Positions 7,704 to 18,800 of a stretch of DNA of 64,000 nucleotides are shown one piece after another (position 1 is the stretch's first letter; each line of letters starts with the position of its first letter). The translations under genes and the position numbers were made by a program. Below the pieces are notes generated by a model that saw only the letters and a program-made list of their open reading frames with translations, made no database searches and was not told the origin of the DNA. This stretch comes from Chitinophagales bacterium (GTDB lineage: Bacteria > Bacteroidota > Bacteroidia > Chitinophagales > Chitinophagaceae): positions 1 to 64,000 of the forward strand of contig JAAFIK010000004.1 of the NCBI GenBank assembly GCA_013298665.1. The letters run 5' to 3'.

Positions 7704-9485
7704 ATGTCAGCAACAGTTTATAAGGAACGGCAAAATCAATTTGAACAAAAAACAAAACAGTTATCACGGCAACTGGCCTGTACCGGCATCAGTCGTTTCA
7801 TCAGTTTTGCTGCTGCTCTGGCATTTGGTTATTTCGCCTGGATGGAAAAAGGAATTGTTTGGCCGGGTTTGTCCGGTTTATTGCTCATTTTGTTCATCCT
7901 GCTGGTAGCATACTACCGCCGCATATCAAACCAATTGGAATTTACAAAAACCATGGCTGTCATTAACCTCGAAGAAGCGGCTTTTTTAGCGCAGGATTAT
8001 TTCCCCGGCAACAATGGCAGCGACTTTATCGATACCCATCATCCATACAGCTATGATATCGATCTTTTTGGCAATCATTCTCTTTACCAGTACCTCAACC
8101 GTACCACCTCAATGCCTGGCGCCAAAGCACTGGCCAAAGCACTTACGGATCCTGATACAGCAACCATAGCTGCAAGGCAGGAAGCGATTGCAACCCTGAA
8201 AACCGCATTGGATTTCAGGCAACGCCTCATGGCGTATGGCAAACAAAATTCCATCAGTGCACAGGCATTGACACAACTGTACGAATGGACAGATACGCCA
8301 TGCACCCTCTATGGCAAAAAGCTATGGTACATATTACTCCTTGTGTTGCCCGCAGCCTTTCTGATTTGCCTACTGTTCAGCTCTTTTGATATTGCGCCTG
8401 TCGGGTCTCTCGCCACAGGTCTGTTTTGCCTCAACATGGTATGTACCGGATTCCTGTTTGTCCGTTTCCGTACGCAAACCAACGCTTCATCCGGCATCAG
8501 CAAATCTCTGCAGCAACTTGCCGCGCAACTCTCCGTCATTGAAAAGGAAAAATTCAGCAGCGTCCTGCTTCGTACACAACAGCAAAAATTACTCAATCAG
8601 CCCGTCTCCGCAAGCACCAGTATTGCACGATTGGCAAGGCTCTTCAACAACCTCGATTCCATCTATAACCTGCCGGTAAGTATTTTGCTCAATGGCAGCA
8701 TCCTGTTTCATCCCCATACATTCTATGCAATAGAAAAATGGAAAACCGCATTCCGCTCACAGCTACCCGCCTGGCTCGATGCATTAGGCGAAATGGAAGC
8801 ACTGGGTTCCTTTGGCAATTTTGCCTGTAACAATCCCGGCTACACCACCCCCATTACCAGCAGCACTGAAAACCTGAGTACTACCGGGATGGGACATCCG
8901 CTCATTCCGGCGGCAAAACGCGTAACCAACAGCATCAGCCTCAGCAAAGAAAAGTTTGTAGTACTCACAGGATCCAATATGAGCGGCAAGAGTACTTTCC
9001 TCCGTACCCTCGCCATCAACCTCGTACTCGCAAAAACCGGATCCGTGGTTTGTGCCGAAAGTTTCTGCTGCTATCCGTACGACCTCTTCCTGAGTATGCG
9101 CATCAATGATTCACTGGCCGATAATGAATCATTTTTTTATGCCGAACTGAAAAGACTGCAGCAACTCATTGGCCGCGCGCAACAGGGGCAACCCGTTTTG
9201 GTATTACTCGATGAAATATTGCGTGGCACCAACAGCAATGACAAACACAATGGCACCGTGGGATTAATACGTAAACTGGCCGCCATGCGGGTATGTGGTA
9301 TCATCGCCACCCACGATGTAACAATCGGGACACTGCGTACAGCATATGAAGGATATATGACCAATAAATGTTTTGAAGCACAGATCAGCAGCGATACCAT
9401 ACAGTTTGATTACCTGCTCAAAGATGGCGTATGCAGTCAATTGAGTGCCTCTTTTCTGATGAAGCAACTTGGCATCATCGATTAG
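7704..9485 (+). CDS. Membrane-anchored MutS-like ATPase
   Basis: About 593 residues. The C-terminal third is a MutS domain V ATPase: Walker A GSNMSGKST near residue 422, the segment DSLADNESFFYAEL, Walker B VLVLLDEILRGTNS near residue 500, and the ATHD motif. A core/clamp-like helical middle part precedes it. The mismatch-recognition domain I and its F-x-E motif are absent. Instead there are hydrophobic stretches near residues 28-75 and 213-260, probably four membrane helices. Bacteroidota commonly carry such MutS paralogues; their role is not established and mismatch repair should not be assumed. The ATG at 7704 is chosen because a -7 box lies just upstream and the longer frame overlaps the divergent gene. 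Confidence 0.85.
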   Translation: MSATVYKERQNQFEQKTKQLSRQLACTGISRFISFAAALAFGYFAWMEKGIVWPGLSGLLLILFILLVAYYRRISNQLEFTKTMAVINLEEAAFLAQDYFPGNNGSDFIDTHHPYSYDIDLFGNHSLYQYLNRTTSMPGAKALAKALTDPDTATIAARQEAIATLKTALDFRQRLMAYGKQNSISAQALTQLYEWTDTPCTLYGKKLWYILLLVLPAAFLICLLFSSFDIAPVGSLATGLFCLNMVCTGFLFVRFRTQTNASSGISKSLQQLAAQLSVIEKEKFSSVLLRTQQQKLLNQPVSASTSIARLARLFNNLDSIYNLPVSILLNGSILFHPHTFYAIEKWKTAFRSQLPAWLDALGEMEALGSFGNFACNNPGYTTPITSSTENLSTTGMGHPLIPAAKRVTNSISLSKEKFVVLTGSNMSGKSTFLRTLAINLVLAKTGSVVCAESFCCYPYDLFLSMRINDSLADNESFFYAELKRLQQLIGRAQQGQPVLVLLDEILRGTNSNDKHNGTVGLIRKLAAMRVCGIIATHDVTIGTLRTAYEGYMTNKCFEAQISSDTIQFDYLLKDGVCSQLSASFLMKQLGIID

Positions 9486-12400
9486 CGGATCAGGATAACC
9501 GAACCCTTCAGCATAATGGGTTCACCGGCAATACATTCCAGCTCAATCATATAGACAAAGGCAGTAGTGGCATTAACAATTTCCCCGCGCACACGGCCAT
9601 CCCAGCCATAGCTCCTGTCGCCCGGAGGAATATTCGTACGCGCAAATACTTCTTTACCCCAACGATCGAAAATACTGAAGCGTTTTACTTTTGCAATACC
9701 ATAACCACTTACAAAAAACACATCATTCCTTCCATCGCCATTGGGTGTAAAAGCATTGGGTACATATACCGCGCCCTTATTGCAGGTAACCAATATATTG
9801 ATTTCATCGGTGGCCGTACAGCCAAAAGCCGTACGTACCTGCACCCGGTAAGTGGCATTCTTATCGGCCGTAAATGATGGTGCCGGGCAGTTGTTGCAAC
9901 CCAGTCCCGTTGGCGGGCTCCACAGGTATTGGGTTACGCCGCCGGTTACGGTTGCCGGGAGCGTTACGGTAGTCCCTGCCAGCACCTGCCTGTCCGGGCC
10001 AAGATTAACCGCAGGAATCGGTCCCACCGTTACCAGCACATACGCCGTGTCGGAAGGACAGACATTCCCGCTTATACCCACTATCCGGTAAAGCGTGGTG
10101 GTATCAGGATTTGCACTCGTAACCGCGCTGCCCGGATTGGAAAGTCCCGCTGTTGGTGACCAGGCAAACTGCACGGCATTACCCGAAGCACTGAGCAGTA
10201 CGGGTGTGCCCTGGCAGGTCGTCCGGTCCGGGCCGCGCTGCAGATTCACCTTACGATCCACCCTGATCAATACACTGTCGTACCGGACACAGCCAAAACT
10301 ACTGGTCACTTTAACCTTGTACCGGGTATCCTGCAATGGCGTTGCCAGGGTAATATTACTGTCGGGTGTTTGCAGCGTGGCCGCCGGCGACCAGAGATAG
10401 CCTGCTCCGTCGTATGCCCGCAGGTAAAGACTGCTACCCGTACAGATCGTGCTATTGGGCGAAGCCTGCGGAAATGGCAACGGAAGAACAACCACCGTCT
10501 TGTTTACCACCAGCGAACAACCATGTACAGTGGTGATTGTATATGAAACTGTATAAGAACCGGCATCAGCAAACGTATGTAAAAGCACGGTGTCGGTACC
10601 CGCCGGCAAGCCATTGATACGCCATTGTTTTGTAACCAGTTGATCTTCCGACTGAACAGTTGCTGTGAAGGAAAGCGCTGACTGCATACAGGCGCTATCC
10701 AATCCGTTGATCACAACACCTGGTGTTTTGTATATTGTTGCACCAGGTTGCAAACGGAATGTATCGGTACAGCCGTGTATGCTGGCAGCAACCAGTTGAA
10801 CAGCATAACTGCCAGGCTGGGCATAGGTATGTACCGGTGTTGTTTGTATGGATGTCTGCCCGTCACCAAAACTCCACGTAAACAGGTCTATCCCGAAACG
10901 GCTGCCAGAGAGATTGTTAAAGTTGAAACTGAGATCGTTACTGCCGCAGCGCTCCGGCCGCTCTGCATTAAACAATGCCCGTACAGAGTCGATGATAATA
11001 TTACGAACAGCCGTATCATAGCAACCCTGATCTGTTTTCACTATAAATGTAAGCTGGTAATTGCCCGCAGCAAATGCATAGCTGAGGTTTTGCGCAGTAC
11101 TTACATTCACACCATTTACCCGCCACTCGTAACCCGCAATAATATCGGTAGTGTTGGTAGTACCTGTATATGTATAGGTTCCGGGTTTACAATGTATACT
11201 ATCGCCCGCAATAGAAGCCGTTGGTTTGGGGTGGATGATTACCGCCGGAGCAATGCGCATACTGTCGCGGCATCCATGTACCGATACCACCAGCAGCGAT
11301 ACATCGTAACTGCCATAACCAGGATATACATGCGGGGGTGGGTTTTGCAGCGATGATCCTGTGCCGTCGCCAAATGTCCAGCCATAGCTGCTGACTCCGA
11401 AACGGCTGCCCGATGTATTATTGAAGATTACGGTAAGGTCATCCGCACAACGAACCGGGTTCACGACGGTAAAACCGGCTCTAACCGAGTCGGTAATAAT
11501 ACTCCGCTGTACAGAGTCATAACAACCATTAACCGTGCGCACCACCAGCTTTACCACATAATTACCAGCGGCAAAATAATGATTAAGGTTACTATCCGTC
11601 GAAACAGTAACACCATTTACACGCCAGTCAAAAAGCTGGATGCGGTCAATGCTGTTCACCTGGCTTGTATAAACATGCGTACCCGGCTTGCAATGAAGAC
11701 TGTCGCCCAGGATACGGACAGCAGGCAGCGGATGAATGATTACACTTGGTGCGATACCCAAACTGTCTTTACAACCATGTACTGAGGTAGCCAGCAATTG
11801 TACCGGATAACTGCCATAACCCGGATAGGTATGGGGAGGCGGATTGGTTAGTGTGGACGTTGTCCCATCGCCAAACTGCCATACATAACCGGTAATGCCA
11901 AAAAAACTACCGGAGAAATTATTAAACACCACGCTCAGGTTATCGGCGCAGCGGTAAGGATTAACCGGAGCAAAAACTGCGCGAACCGAATCCACAATAA
12001 TACTACGGCTTACAGAATCCACACAGGTATTAGATGTACGCACCACGAGTTTGACAATATGGTTGCCCGCCGCAAAATGATGTGTAAGATTACTGTCTGT
12101 GCTTACCGGAATACCATCGGCATACCACTGATAACTCTGTATCGGATCGGCAGATATGATACTGCTTGTATAGGTATAACTGCCGGGTTTGCACCGGATA
12201 CTATCACCCAGGATCGATGGGATGGGCAGGGAATGAACGACAACGGCTAACGGCACCGTAAAGGTTTTTACACATCCATACCGGGAAGTAACGGTCAGGG
12301 ATACATTATAGGCACCCGGTCCGTAAAAATGGGGGGGCGGATTGGCGGCATTGCTCAGGGAGCCATCACCGAAATCCCAGGAATAGGCTGTAACCGACGA

Positions 12401-15400
12401 ATAAGCAGGCAATACCGGCAAACTGTTGAATGAGACGGATCCTGATGCGCAAAATTCTGTATACAAGGGATCAAAGGAAACCTTCGCAGAATCAACAATA
12501 ACCGAATCACCCAGCCGCAAAGTAAACGGACAACCCTCGGGACTGATCAGTACCACATTCGGCAGGTACTTACCGGCGTTGACATAGGTATGCGTCACCA
12601 CGGAATCTGATGCGACAGCATTAACCGGTGTGCCATCACCAAAATCCCAGGCATAGGTACTGATATTACTACCCGTAATACGTGCGTTGAAAACATAAGG
12701 TTTGCACCCAAAGGCTGGTGCTGCAACAAGACTCCCGATTGGCCCCTTAACCCGTATCCACTTAAAGACACTATCCGTACAGCCATTGGGGCCGCGTATC
12801 TTCAGCACTACTTTGTAAAAACCTGGCTGCCCGTAAATATGCGGAGCCGGATTCCGGTCTGTACTAAGGGTACCCCCGTCGCCAAAATTCCATTCCCAGG
12901 CATTGGCATAGGTGCTGCTGTCGGTAAAGGAAATGGCAGCCGGGGCACACTGTGAGGTGTCGCCCACAATAAAATCAGCTTTCGGTCTGATGAATTTGAT
13001 GTAGGAAGACCTCGTGACCGAGTCCATACAACCATTCTCGTCACGCACCACCAGCTTGATATCATACAAGCCATCGGTCGTGTACGTATGCGATCCATAA
13101 TAACCCGTTGAAGAGGTGCCATCGCCATAATACCAGGTATAGGCAGCATTATATGCCGATGAGAAATTGTACAGGAAAACACTGTATACCCCGCACCTGA
13201 GCGTATCATAACTGAAGAAGTCGGCCTTTGGCCGGTATCCCCGGATGTAATTGGGTTTGCTCACCGTGGCCTCACAACCAATAGCGTCGAGTATCGTAAG
13301 TGTAACCGTGCGGAAATTGACATAAGACACATTATTGTAAATATGTGTAATGGGTGTATCCACAGTCGTTACATAAGCCGGGCTGCCATCGCCAAAATTC
13401 CAGGTCCATTGTACAATCGGCGTAGCACCATTCTGCCGGGAGGTATCGGTGAAGGTTACCTGCATCGTGGGGGCACAACTCGTAAGCGGCGTGGCCGTAA
13501 AACCTGTCTGCGGACCTTTCACCGTAACCGGCACAGGATATTCCAGGGAGTCAACACAACCCAGTTTGTCGCGGATGATGAGTTTTACATAAAATATCCC
13601 ATTCGTATTATACGTATGTGAAGTGTTGCCGTTCAGCCAAACACCATAAGCATTGTAGTAGTTGGTATTATTGATCACCTGCCTGGGCGTACCATCGCCA
13701 AAATCCCAGGTATAGGTGGCAATCTTGCTGGAGTCAATCCCGATTGTGGCAAAGACAACCGTTTTATTCTGGCAGATATCGGTAATAGCAGGTACAAAAT
13801 TGGCTTTCTCATCAATGATGATGACATTTTTCTGTCCCGTAGTAACAACATTCGTAATCGTATCCCGGCGGGTAACCGTTACCAGGTAAACTTTTTGTGG
13901 CGGGCTGTATGAATGGGTGACCGGATTCAGCACACCGGTATTCACCACGGTGCCATCACCAAAATCCCAGCTCAGCACTTCCGTATTGGCTACCGTGTCC
14001 GTCAGTGTTATATCATATTTATTGGCACAGGTCTTCCCTACAGTAAATCCACCGCCACCGCCGCCACCGCCACCGCCGCCGCCATCATCATCACAGATAT
14101 CGATAACGGTAACAAAGCGTACCGGCGAACTGTACCGGCAACCCTGCTGCGTAACAATCGTCAACTGAATGCCATATACCCCCGCATTGCCATACAGGTG
14201 AAACGCCGGCGAACCCAGCGGCGCATTGATGCTGTCATAATTACCATCACCCCAGTTCCAGATATACTTCGCAACAGGGTCGTTGAGATTGGTTATCTGC
14301 GCCGTAGCGATAACCGGCAATGGTTTACAACCCACGGGGGGCACATAGGTAAAGTTCACCACCGGTATGCGGATATTGATATAGCTCGGCACCTGTATCA
14401 CCGCCCGGCAACCATCCGCTACAGTGGTATCGGTGATGGTAAGTGTAACTGTAAAACTACCCGGTACAGTATACGTATGTGATGGATTGGGCAGGGTTGA
14501 AGCGGGTGAACCATCGCCAAAATTCCAGTTGTAGGCCAGTCCCGTTGCCGGATTGGTGGTGCTTGTAAAATTGACTGTAAAAGGAACAGCACAATAAGTT
14601 GTCCGGTCGGCCAAAAAGCTACCCGTTGGCGCCGGGCGTACGTGAATCATTTTCCGCGTTGTGTCCGTACAACCGTAGTAGGTATAGGCAATGAGGATTA
14701 CTTCATAATCGCCGGGTGTGCTGAACGCATGCGATACCGATCCGCCGTTTACGACGGTGTTATTATCCGTAAAAATCCATTTCAGGTTGTAAAGCAGCGA
14801 TGCCGGCACAGCCGTTCCACTGAAATTAGTGCTGATTCTTTCACAAACCGTATCTACTGAAGTGATCGCCGGTGTTGGTTTGCCCACCCAGATATCGTTG
14901 TAGTAATACGTACTGTAGGTACTTACACAATTGTTACCCAGTCTTGCACGAAGGGTAACGGTATAACGGCCATAGGTTGTGTAAGTATGGGAGGGATTGG
15001 TTTGTGTGGACACCGGCGAACCGTCCCCGAAATTCCATTCATAAGTAATGGGACCGCTCCCGGTGGTGGTATTGGTAAAATTGACGGTAAATGGTGTGTC
15101 ACAGGCAGAAACCGCAGAAGCAGTAAAAGCAGCATCAGGCCTCGGGTAAACCTTGATATAAGCGGGTCTGGTGGCAGCATCACTGGCGCAACCCCAACTG
15201 TTGCGTACAATCAGCGATACCTGGTAATTACCGCCATTAATATAGGTAAATACAGGGTTTTGTGTGTTGCTGCCGCCCGCCCCAAGATCCCATTGCCAAC
15301 CGGCAATGGTACCCGTAGCCGTGGTGGACAGGTCCTGGAAACTGACCGTATGCGGTACACAACCAATCGTATCCGGACTATTGAAAATGGCAACAGGCTT

Positions 15401-15730
15401 CGGGTGTACGGTTACCGTTTTTGTTGCAGTCAGTACCGGTCCACCGGCAAAAGTTGCCGTCATCGTTACCACAAAAGTACCCGCTGTAAGGTAATTGGTA
15501 CCTACAGTAGCAGCCCCATTGTTGATGATGGTGCCATTGCCGAGATTCCAGTTGCGGGAAATCACCGTACCTCCGGTGGAAACATCTGTAAAATTCACAC
15601 CGCCAAGGGGTACACAACCCTGGGTTACATTTATAGAGAAATCTGCCACCTGCTGGGCAAAGATCTTTTCACCCGCCCCCATCAGCAGTATTGTCAAAAA
15701 AAGCAGTATTCCTGTAGTCCTTTTTCTCAA
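9482..15730 (-). CDS. Giant secreted PKD-repeat protein with gliding-motility-type C-terminal domain
   Basis: 2082 residues. A signal peptide (residues 1-25, RKR then a hydrophobic core ending IFAQ) is followed by about 20 PKD-type beta-sandwich repeats marked by W-x-FGDG and HTY motifs, three Ig-like domains, and a C-terminal domain of the CHU_C/TIGR04131 class (YVPNAFTPNGDGRNDVF, then FDRWGKEVF and the WDG motif) that directs export by the type IX secretion system. A 12-glycine linker lies near residue 550. Repeats alternate from about residue 1170 between full FGDG domains and degenerate W-x-x-NG domains. It is probably an adhesin or surface filament. The start is a TTG; no in-frame ATG precedes the signal peptide. 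Confidence 0.9.
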   Translation of the reverse strand: MRKRTTGILLFLTILLMGAGEKIFAQQVADFSINVTQGCVPLGGVNFTDVSTGGTVISRNWNLGNGTIINNGAATVGTNYLTAGTFVVTMTATFAGGPVLTATKTVTVHPKPVAIFNSPDTIGCVPHTVSFQDLSTTATGTIAGWQWDLGAGGSNTQNPVFTYINGGNYQVSLIVRNSWGCASDAATRPAYIKVYPRPDAAFTASAVSACDTPFTVNFTNTTTGSGPITYEWNFGDGSPVSTQTNPSHTYTTYGRYTVTLRARLGNNCVSTYSTYYYNDIWVGKPTPAITSVDTVCERISTNFSGTAVPASLLYNLKWIFTDNNTVVNGGSVSHAFSTPGDYEVILIAYTYYGCTDTTRKMIHVRPAPTGSFLADRTTYCAVPFTVNFTSTTNPATGLAYNWNFGDGSPASTLPNPSHTYTVPGSFTVTLTITDTTVADGCRAVIQVPSYINIRIPVVNFTYVPPVGCKPLPVIATAQITNLNDPVAKYIWNWGDGNYDSINAPLGSPAFHLYGNAGVYGIQLTIVTQQGCRYSSPVRFVTVIDICDDDGGGGGGGGGGGGFTVGKTCANKYDITLTDTVANTEVLSWDFGDGTVVNTGVLNPVTHSYSPPQKVYLVTVTRRDTITNVVTTGQKNVIIIDEKANFVPAITDICQNKTVVFATIGIDSSKIATYTWDFGDGTPRQVINNTNYYNAYGVWLNGNTSHTYNTNGIFYVKLIIRDKLGCVDSLEYPVPVTVKGPQTGFTATPLTSCAPTMQVTFTDTSRQNGATPIVQWTWNFGDGSPAYVTTVDTPITHIYNNVSYVNFRTVTLTILDAIGCEATVSKPNYIRGYRPKADFFSYDTLRCGVYSVFLYNFSSAYNAAYTWYYGDGTSSTGYYGSHTYTTDGLYDIKLVVRDENGCMDSVTRSSYIKFIRPKADFIVGDTSQCAPAAISFTDSSTYANAWEWNFGDGGTLSTDRNPAPHIYGQPGFYKVVLKIRGPNGCTDSVFKWIRVKGPIGSLVAAPAFGCKPYVFNARITGSNISTYAWDFGDGTPVNAVASDSVVTHTYVNAGKYLPNVVLISPEGCPFTLRLGDSVIVDSAKVSFDPLYTEFCASGSVSFNSLPVLPAYSSVTAYSWDFGDGSLSNAANPPPHFYGPGAYNVSLTVTSRYGCVKTFTVPLAVVVHSLPIPSILGDSIRCKPGSYTYTSSIISADPIQSYQWYADGIPVSTDSNLTHHFAAGNHIVKLVVRTSNTCVDSVSRSIIVDSVRAVFAPVNPYRCADNLSVVFNNFSGSFFGITGYVWQFGDGTTSTLTNPPPHTYPGYGSYPVQLLATSVHGCKDSLGIAPSVIIHPLPAVRILGDSLHCKPGTHVYTSQVNSIDRIQLFDWRVNGVTVSTDSNLNHYFAAGNYVVKLVVRTVNGCYDSVQRSIITDSVRAGFTVVNPVRCADDLTVIFNNTSGSRFGVSSYGWTFGDGTGSSLQNPPPHVYPGYGSYDVSLLVVSVHGCRDSMRIAPAVIIHPKPTASIAGDSIHCKPGTYTYTGTTNTTDIIAGYEWRVNGVNVSTAQNLSYAFAAGNYQLTFIVKTDQGCYDTAVRNIIIDSVRALFNAERPERCGSNDLSFNFNNLSGSRFGIDLFTWSFGDGQTSIQTTPVHTYAQPGSYAVQLVAASIHGCTDTFRLQPGATIYKTPGVVINGLDSACMQSALSFTATVQSEDQLVTKQWRINGLPAGTDTVLLHTFADAGSYTVSYTITTVHGCSLVVNKTVVVLPLPFPQASPNSTICTGSSLYLRAYDGAGYLWSPAATLQTPDSNITLATPLQDTRYKVKVTSSFGCVRYDSVLIRVDRKVNLQRGPDRTTCQGTPVLLSASGNAVQFAWSPTAGLSNPGSAVTSANPDTTTLYRIVGISGNVCPSDTAYVLVTVGPIPAVNLGPDRQVLAGTTVTLPATVTGGVTQYLWSPPTGLGCNNCPAPSFTADKNATYRVQVRTAFGCTATDEINILVTCNKGAVYVPNAFTPNGDGRNDVFFVSGYGIAKVKRFSIFDRWGKEVFARTNIPPGDRSYGWDGRVRGEIVNATTAFVYMIELECIAGEPIMLKGSVILIR
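10700..12210 (-). repeat. Tandem two-domain PKD units, about 495 bp each
   Basis: Three and a half copies of a unit of about 165 residues, each a degenerate PKD domain (GDSxxCKPG...STDSNL..FAAGN) followed by a canonical one (RCADxLxVxFNN..FGDG..NPPPHxYPGYGSY). Unit starts fall near 12210, 11715 and 11215. The similarity at protein level suggests fairly recent internal duplication. Confidence 0.75.
14048..14083 (-). repeat. Glycine-codon microsatellite
   Basis: Twelve consecutive glycine codons (GGC/GGT/GGA) preceded by three GAT codons, encoding a DDD-G12 linker inside the PKD protein. As a triplet tract it can change length without breaking the frame. Confidence 0.8.
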
Positions 15731-15748
15731 AGCCGTATTTTAAAGCAA

Positions 15749-15756
15749 CAAACATA
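15749..15756 (-). promoter_or_regulatory. -7 box of the PKD-repeat gene
   Basis: The minus strand reads TATGTTTG (TAnnTTTG), giving a leader of about 14 nt before the TTG start at 15730. This suggests the PKD gene has its own promoter rather than depending on the upstream hydrolase gene. Confidence 0.4.
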
Positions 15757-15789
15757 CCATAAGATCACCTGATATGTCCGGTTAAGATA

Positions 15790-15815
15790 CAGCCCGGGCA
15801 ATCCTTCCCGGGCTG
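15790..15815 (-). terminator. GC-rich hairpin after the propeller-hydrolase gene
   Basis: Perfect 9-bp stem CAGCCCGGG / CCCGGGCTG with an 8-base loop, 34 bases past the stop codon of the hydrolase gene. There is no T-run, so termination efficiency is uncertain. Confidence 0.5.
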
Positions 15816-15848
15816 GTTCCTTATATAACCCAGAGACAATCAATGGGT

Positions 15849-18800
15849 TTACTTTTTGATGAATTTCTCTGCAGCGATCCGTTCATCTTTTTCACCAAAC
15901 ACCTCAATGGTGTAGATGCCAGGCAGCAGGTTAAGCAACGGCAACGTAGTTCTTGTTGTATTGACCGGCAAGTTTTGCTGGAGCAGTACCTGACCCCAGG
16001 TATTCACCACACGCAGCATCCGGGGTTTTTGCACGGTTCCGGTAAACTGTATATCAATCTTGTCATCTGCAGGATTCGGGTATATGATCAACTGCTGTTT
16101 ACCATCCACCAATACCGACACAATGGTGGTATAGCTGGCGGTGCCATCAATATCTACCTGCTTTATCCTGTAGTAATTACGCCCCATGACATAATCGGGA
16201 TGATCAAAACTGTAACTGCTGCCCAATGCCAGCCCCGCAGCCGCAACAGTGCCGATGGTTACAAAACCATTGCCGGTTGTGCTGTGCTGTACTTCAAAAT
16301 GGTGGTTATTGATTTCCTGGGCAGTATTCCAGCTTATCTTTATTTTGTCGCCGGTATAGCGGGCACTGATACCCGTAAAACTAACCGGTATCACCACAGG
16401 TGGTGAATAAGTACGAACAGGTAATACCTCTGCAGGAATCGAATCCACTTTTCCCTGGAAACTGACCCGGAGTTCGTCAAAACCAACCACCAGCCCTTTA
16501 ACACGATTGATCCCTGGTGTACTGATATTGCCATCCAGTACCGTTTTGGTAAAGGGAGTGAGGTACGTAATCTCCCTTACGATACCATCACTGTAATAGC
16601 CATTAACGCTGTAGGTAACACTGTCGCCCTGCACCACCCTGATCATACTGTCTGCCCACGGCGTTCTGTCAATCCTGATACTGTCTAATACAACTGAAGC
16701 AGGCAGGCCAATATTTACATAAATCGAATCATAAGCGGCTTCACCACCATTAAATCCGTATGCCTCAATAGCAATCTGTCCCGTAGCCTCACGTGGTATG
16801 CGAAATTTAAATACCGTATCGGTATTGAAATGTACATCACTGAACACATCGATGGTTTTGCCCGAATAGGCGAGTACCATAGTATCCAGGTTATTCTTTG
16901 AAACTTTAACCATAAGGGTATCGCCTGCATTAACTGTACTGCCATTCAGGGTGCTGTCGATACGGATGCGGATATCGGAATATGTACGGCCACCTGTTGT
17001 TCCATTATCCGAACTGCCCAGCAAAAAGAAAGGATTGGGCTTGAGAAAGGTATAGCCATTACGAAGATCGGGCGGTGCAAAACCGCTCGTGCCAAACAAA
17101 CCTCCGTTCGGGTTAGCCCGCAACAGGTCGTTGATCCTGCTGTGTACTACAGGTATATCCAGTACTCCCCTGGCAACCTCGATAAGCCCAAAAGCCAGCC
17201 GCTTATTGGAGTGCGCAACGTTAACCCCGGGAAAACGGCTCACATTGCTTTCGTTGAGCCCACCCTGCTGGCTGCTTTCGGGTACAACAATGTCATTGAA
17301 CTCCCCGTTATAAATCGCCTTCAGTACATCATCAGCCGTTTGCGCACCATAAGCCATCAGCCCCTGCAGGAGTCGCAGGCGCATATTCATGGCACCCTGT
17401 AAAAGCCCCCCATTCAGGATATCAGGAAAAGGAACAGCCTGCCCGAACAACTGGCGTCCTATAACAGCGTGTGAATACGTTGTATTTTTATTGAGGTTGC
17501 CCGGACCATTCAGCGTACTGAAAATGGCCGGTGCGTTCACTTTCAATTCTTCCGCACCATTGATATCATCATAATCTTCCAGTGAGAACCCGCGGAACAC
17601 CTGACCCAGTGTTTTTGAAGTGTCGATGCTGAAACCAAGAATCGGGCGGTACTTCACCAGTATCAGTTTACGTTTATCCAGCGCAAGATTGGCAGTTTGC
17701 GAACCCGCATGCGGGGTATTGATCGTAATCAGTTTGTTGATGTCTTTGCGGTAGCCCACAAAGTTCTCCTGCAGGTACAGGCGGCTGAAAATACCACCAC
17801 GGCTATGCGCCAGGATGTCAACCTTACCCGCCGACATCTTATTGGCCACACAACCCTCCAGCAGCCTGTCGATACCCGAAGGCACTTCATACCGGTAATC
17901 GTACTGCGAACTCAGCGGCTCCCCATGCCGGTCGTTTGCATACCATATCCTGAGGCGCATCCAGGGCTTCTTATAATTACTCAGCACATCACGTAAACTC
18001 TCGTCCATCTTTTTAAACGATTGTACACTCGACCATACGCCGTGAATCATCAGCACCGGCGGCAATACAAATTTCACCGGAATATCCAGCACAACCTTTA
18101 CCGGAGACACGGTTGTATCCACCACCTGCAGACGCACATTACGCCCGCCGTCGTTGGAGACCGTATACAACTCATCAATAAATTTGGGATGCGTATATTG
18201 TAAACGGATGCTGTCGTTGGACGGTGTAAGGTAACGCAGGAAGAAAGAACCAAACTGGTCGGGGTTCTGGCCATCCGGATCCTGTGCAATCCGCAGTTTC
18301 ATATTATTGGGTGTTACCCCTGCCCATTTGAAGATAGTAGCTCTGCTGCCATCAGCAGCAATCAGCAACGTGTCTTTATTCAGGATATCCTGCGGTGCCC
18401 TGGAGTCGTACCGGAGTACCGGCCTGCGGAAAGCATCGTTGTCAGTAACCGTAATCGTTAACGTTGTTGGCTTAAGATTATACACAAAGAGATCACCCCG
18501 CTGTATCCGGTTGATCCCCGCAGTAGTGGCTATCCATATACTCTGGTCGCGGCCAATGGTTACCCCGAAGATGGAGTTGGAACTAAGCCCCTGTGTAGTG
18601 GTGAATACGGTATAGGAGGTATCACTGCTGTAATCACCCTTTCCCTTGTACATCAGTAATCCGTTATTGGTACCAAAAAACACCTCGCCCGTACTCCCGC
18701 CACCAATGGCATTCGGCCGGAAAATGCTTGCCGCAGCGATATTCGGCGGTACACCTATATAATGCCAGCCGGTAGAATCAAATACCGCAATACCCTTGGT

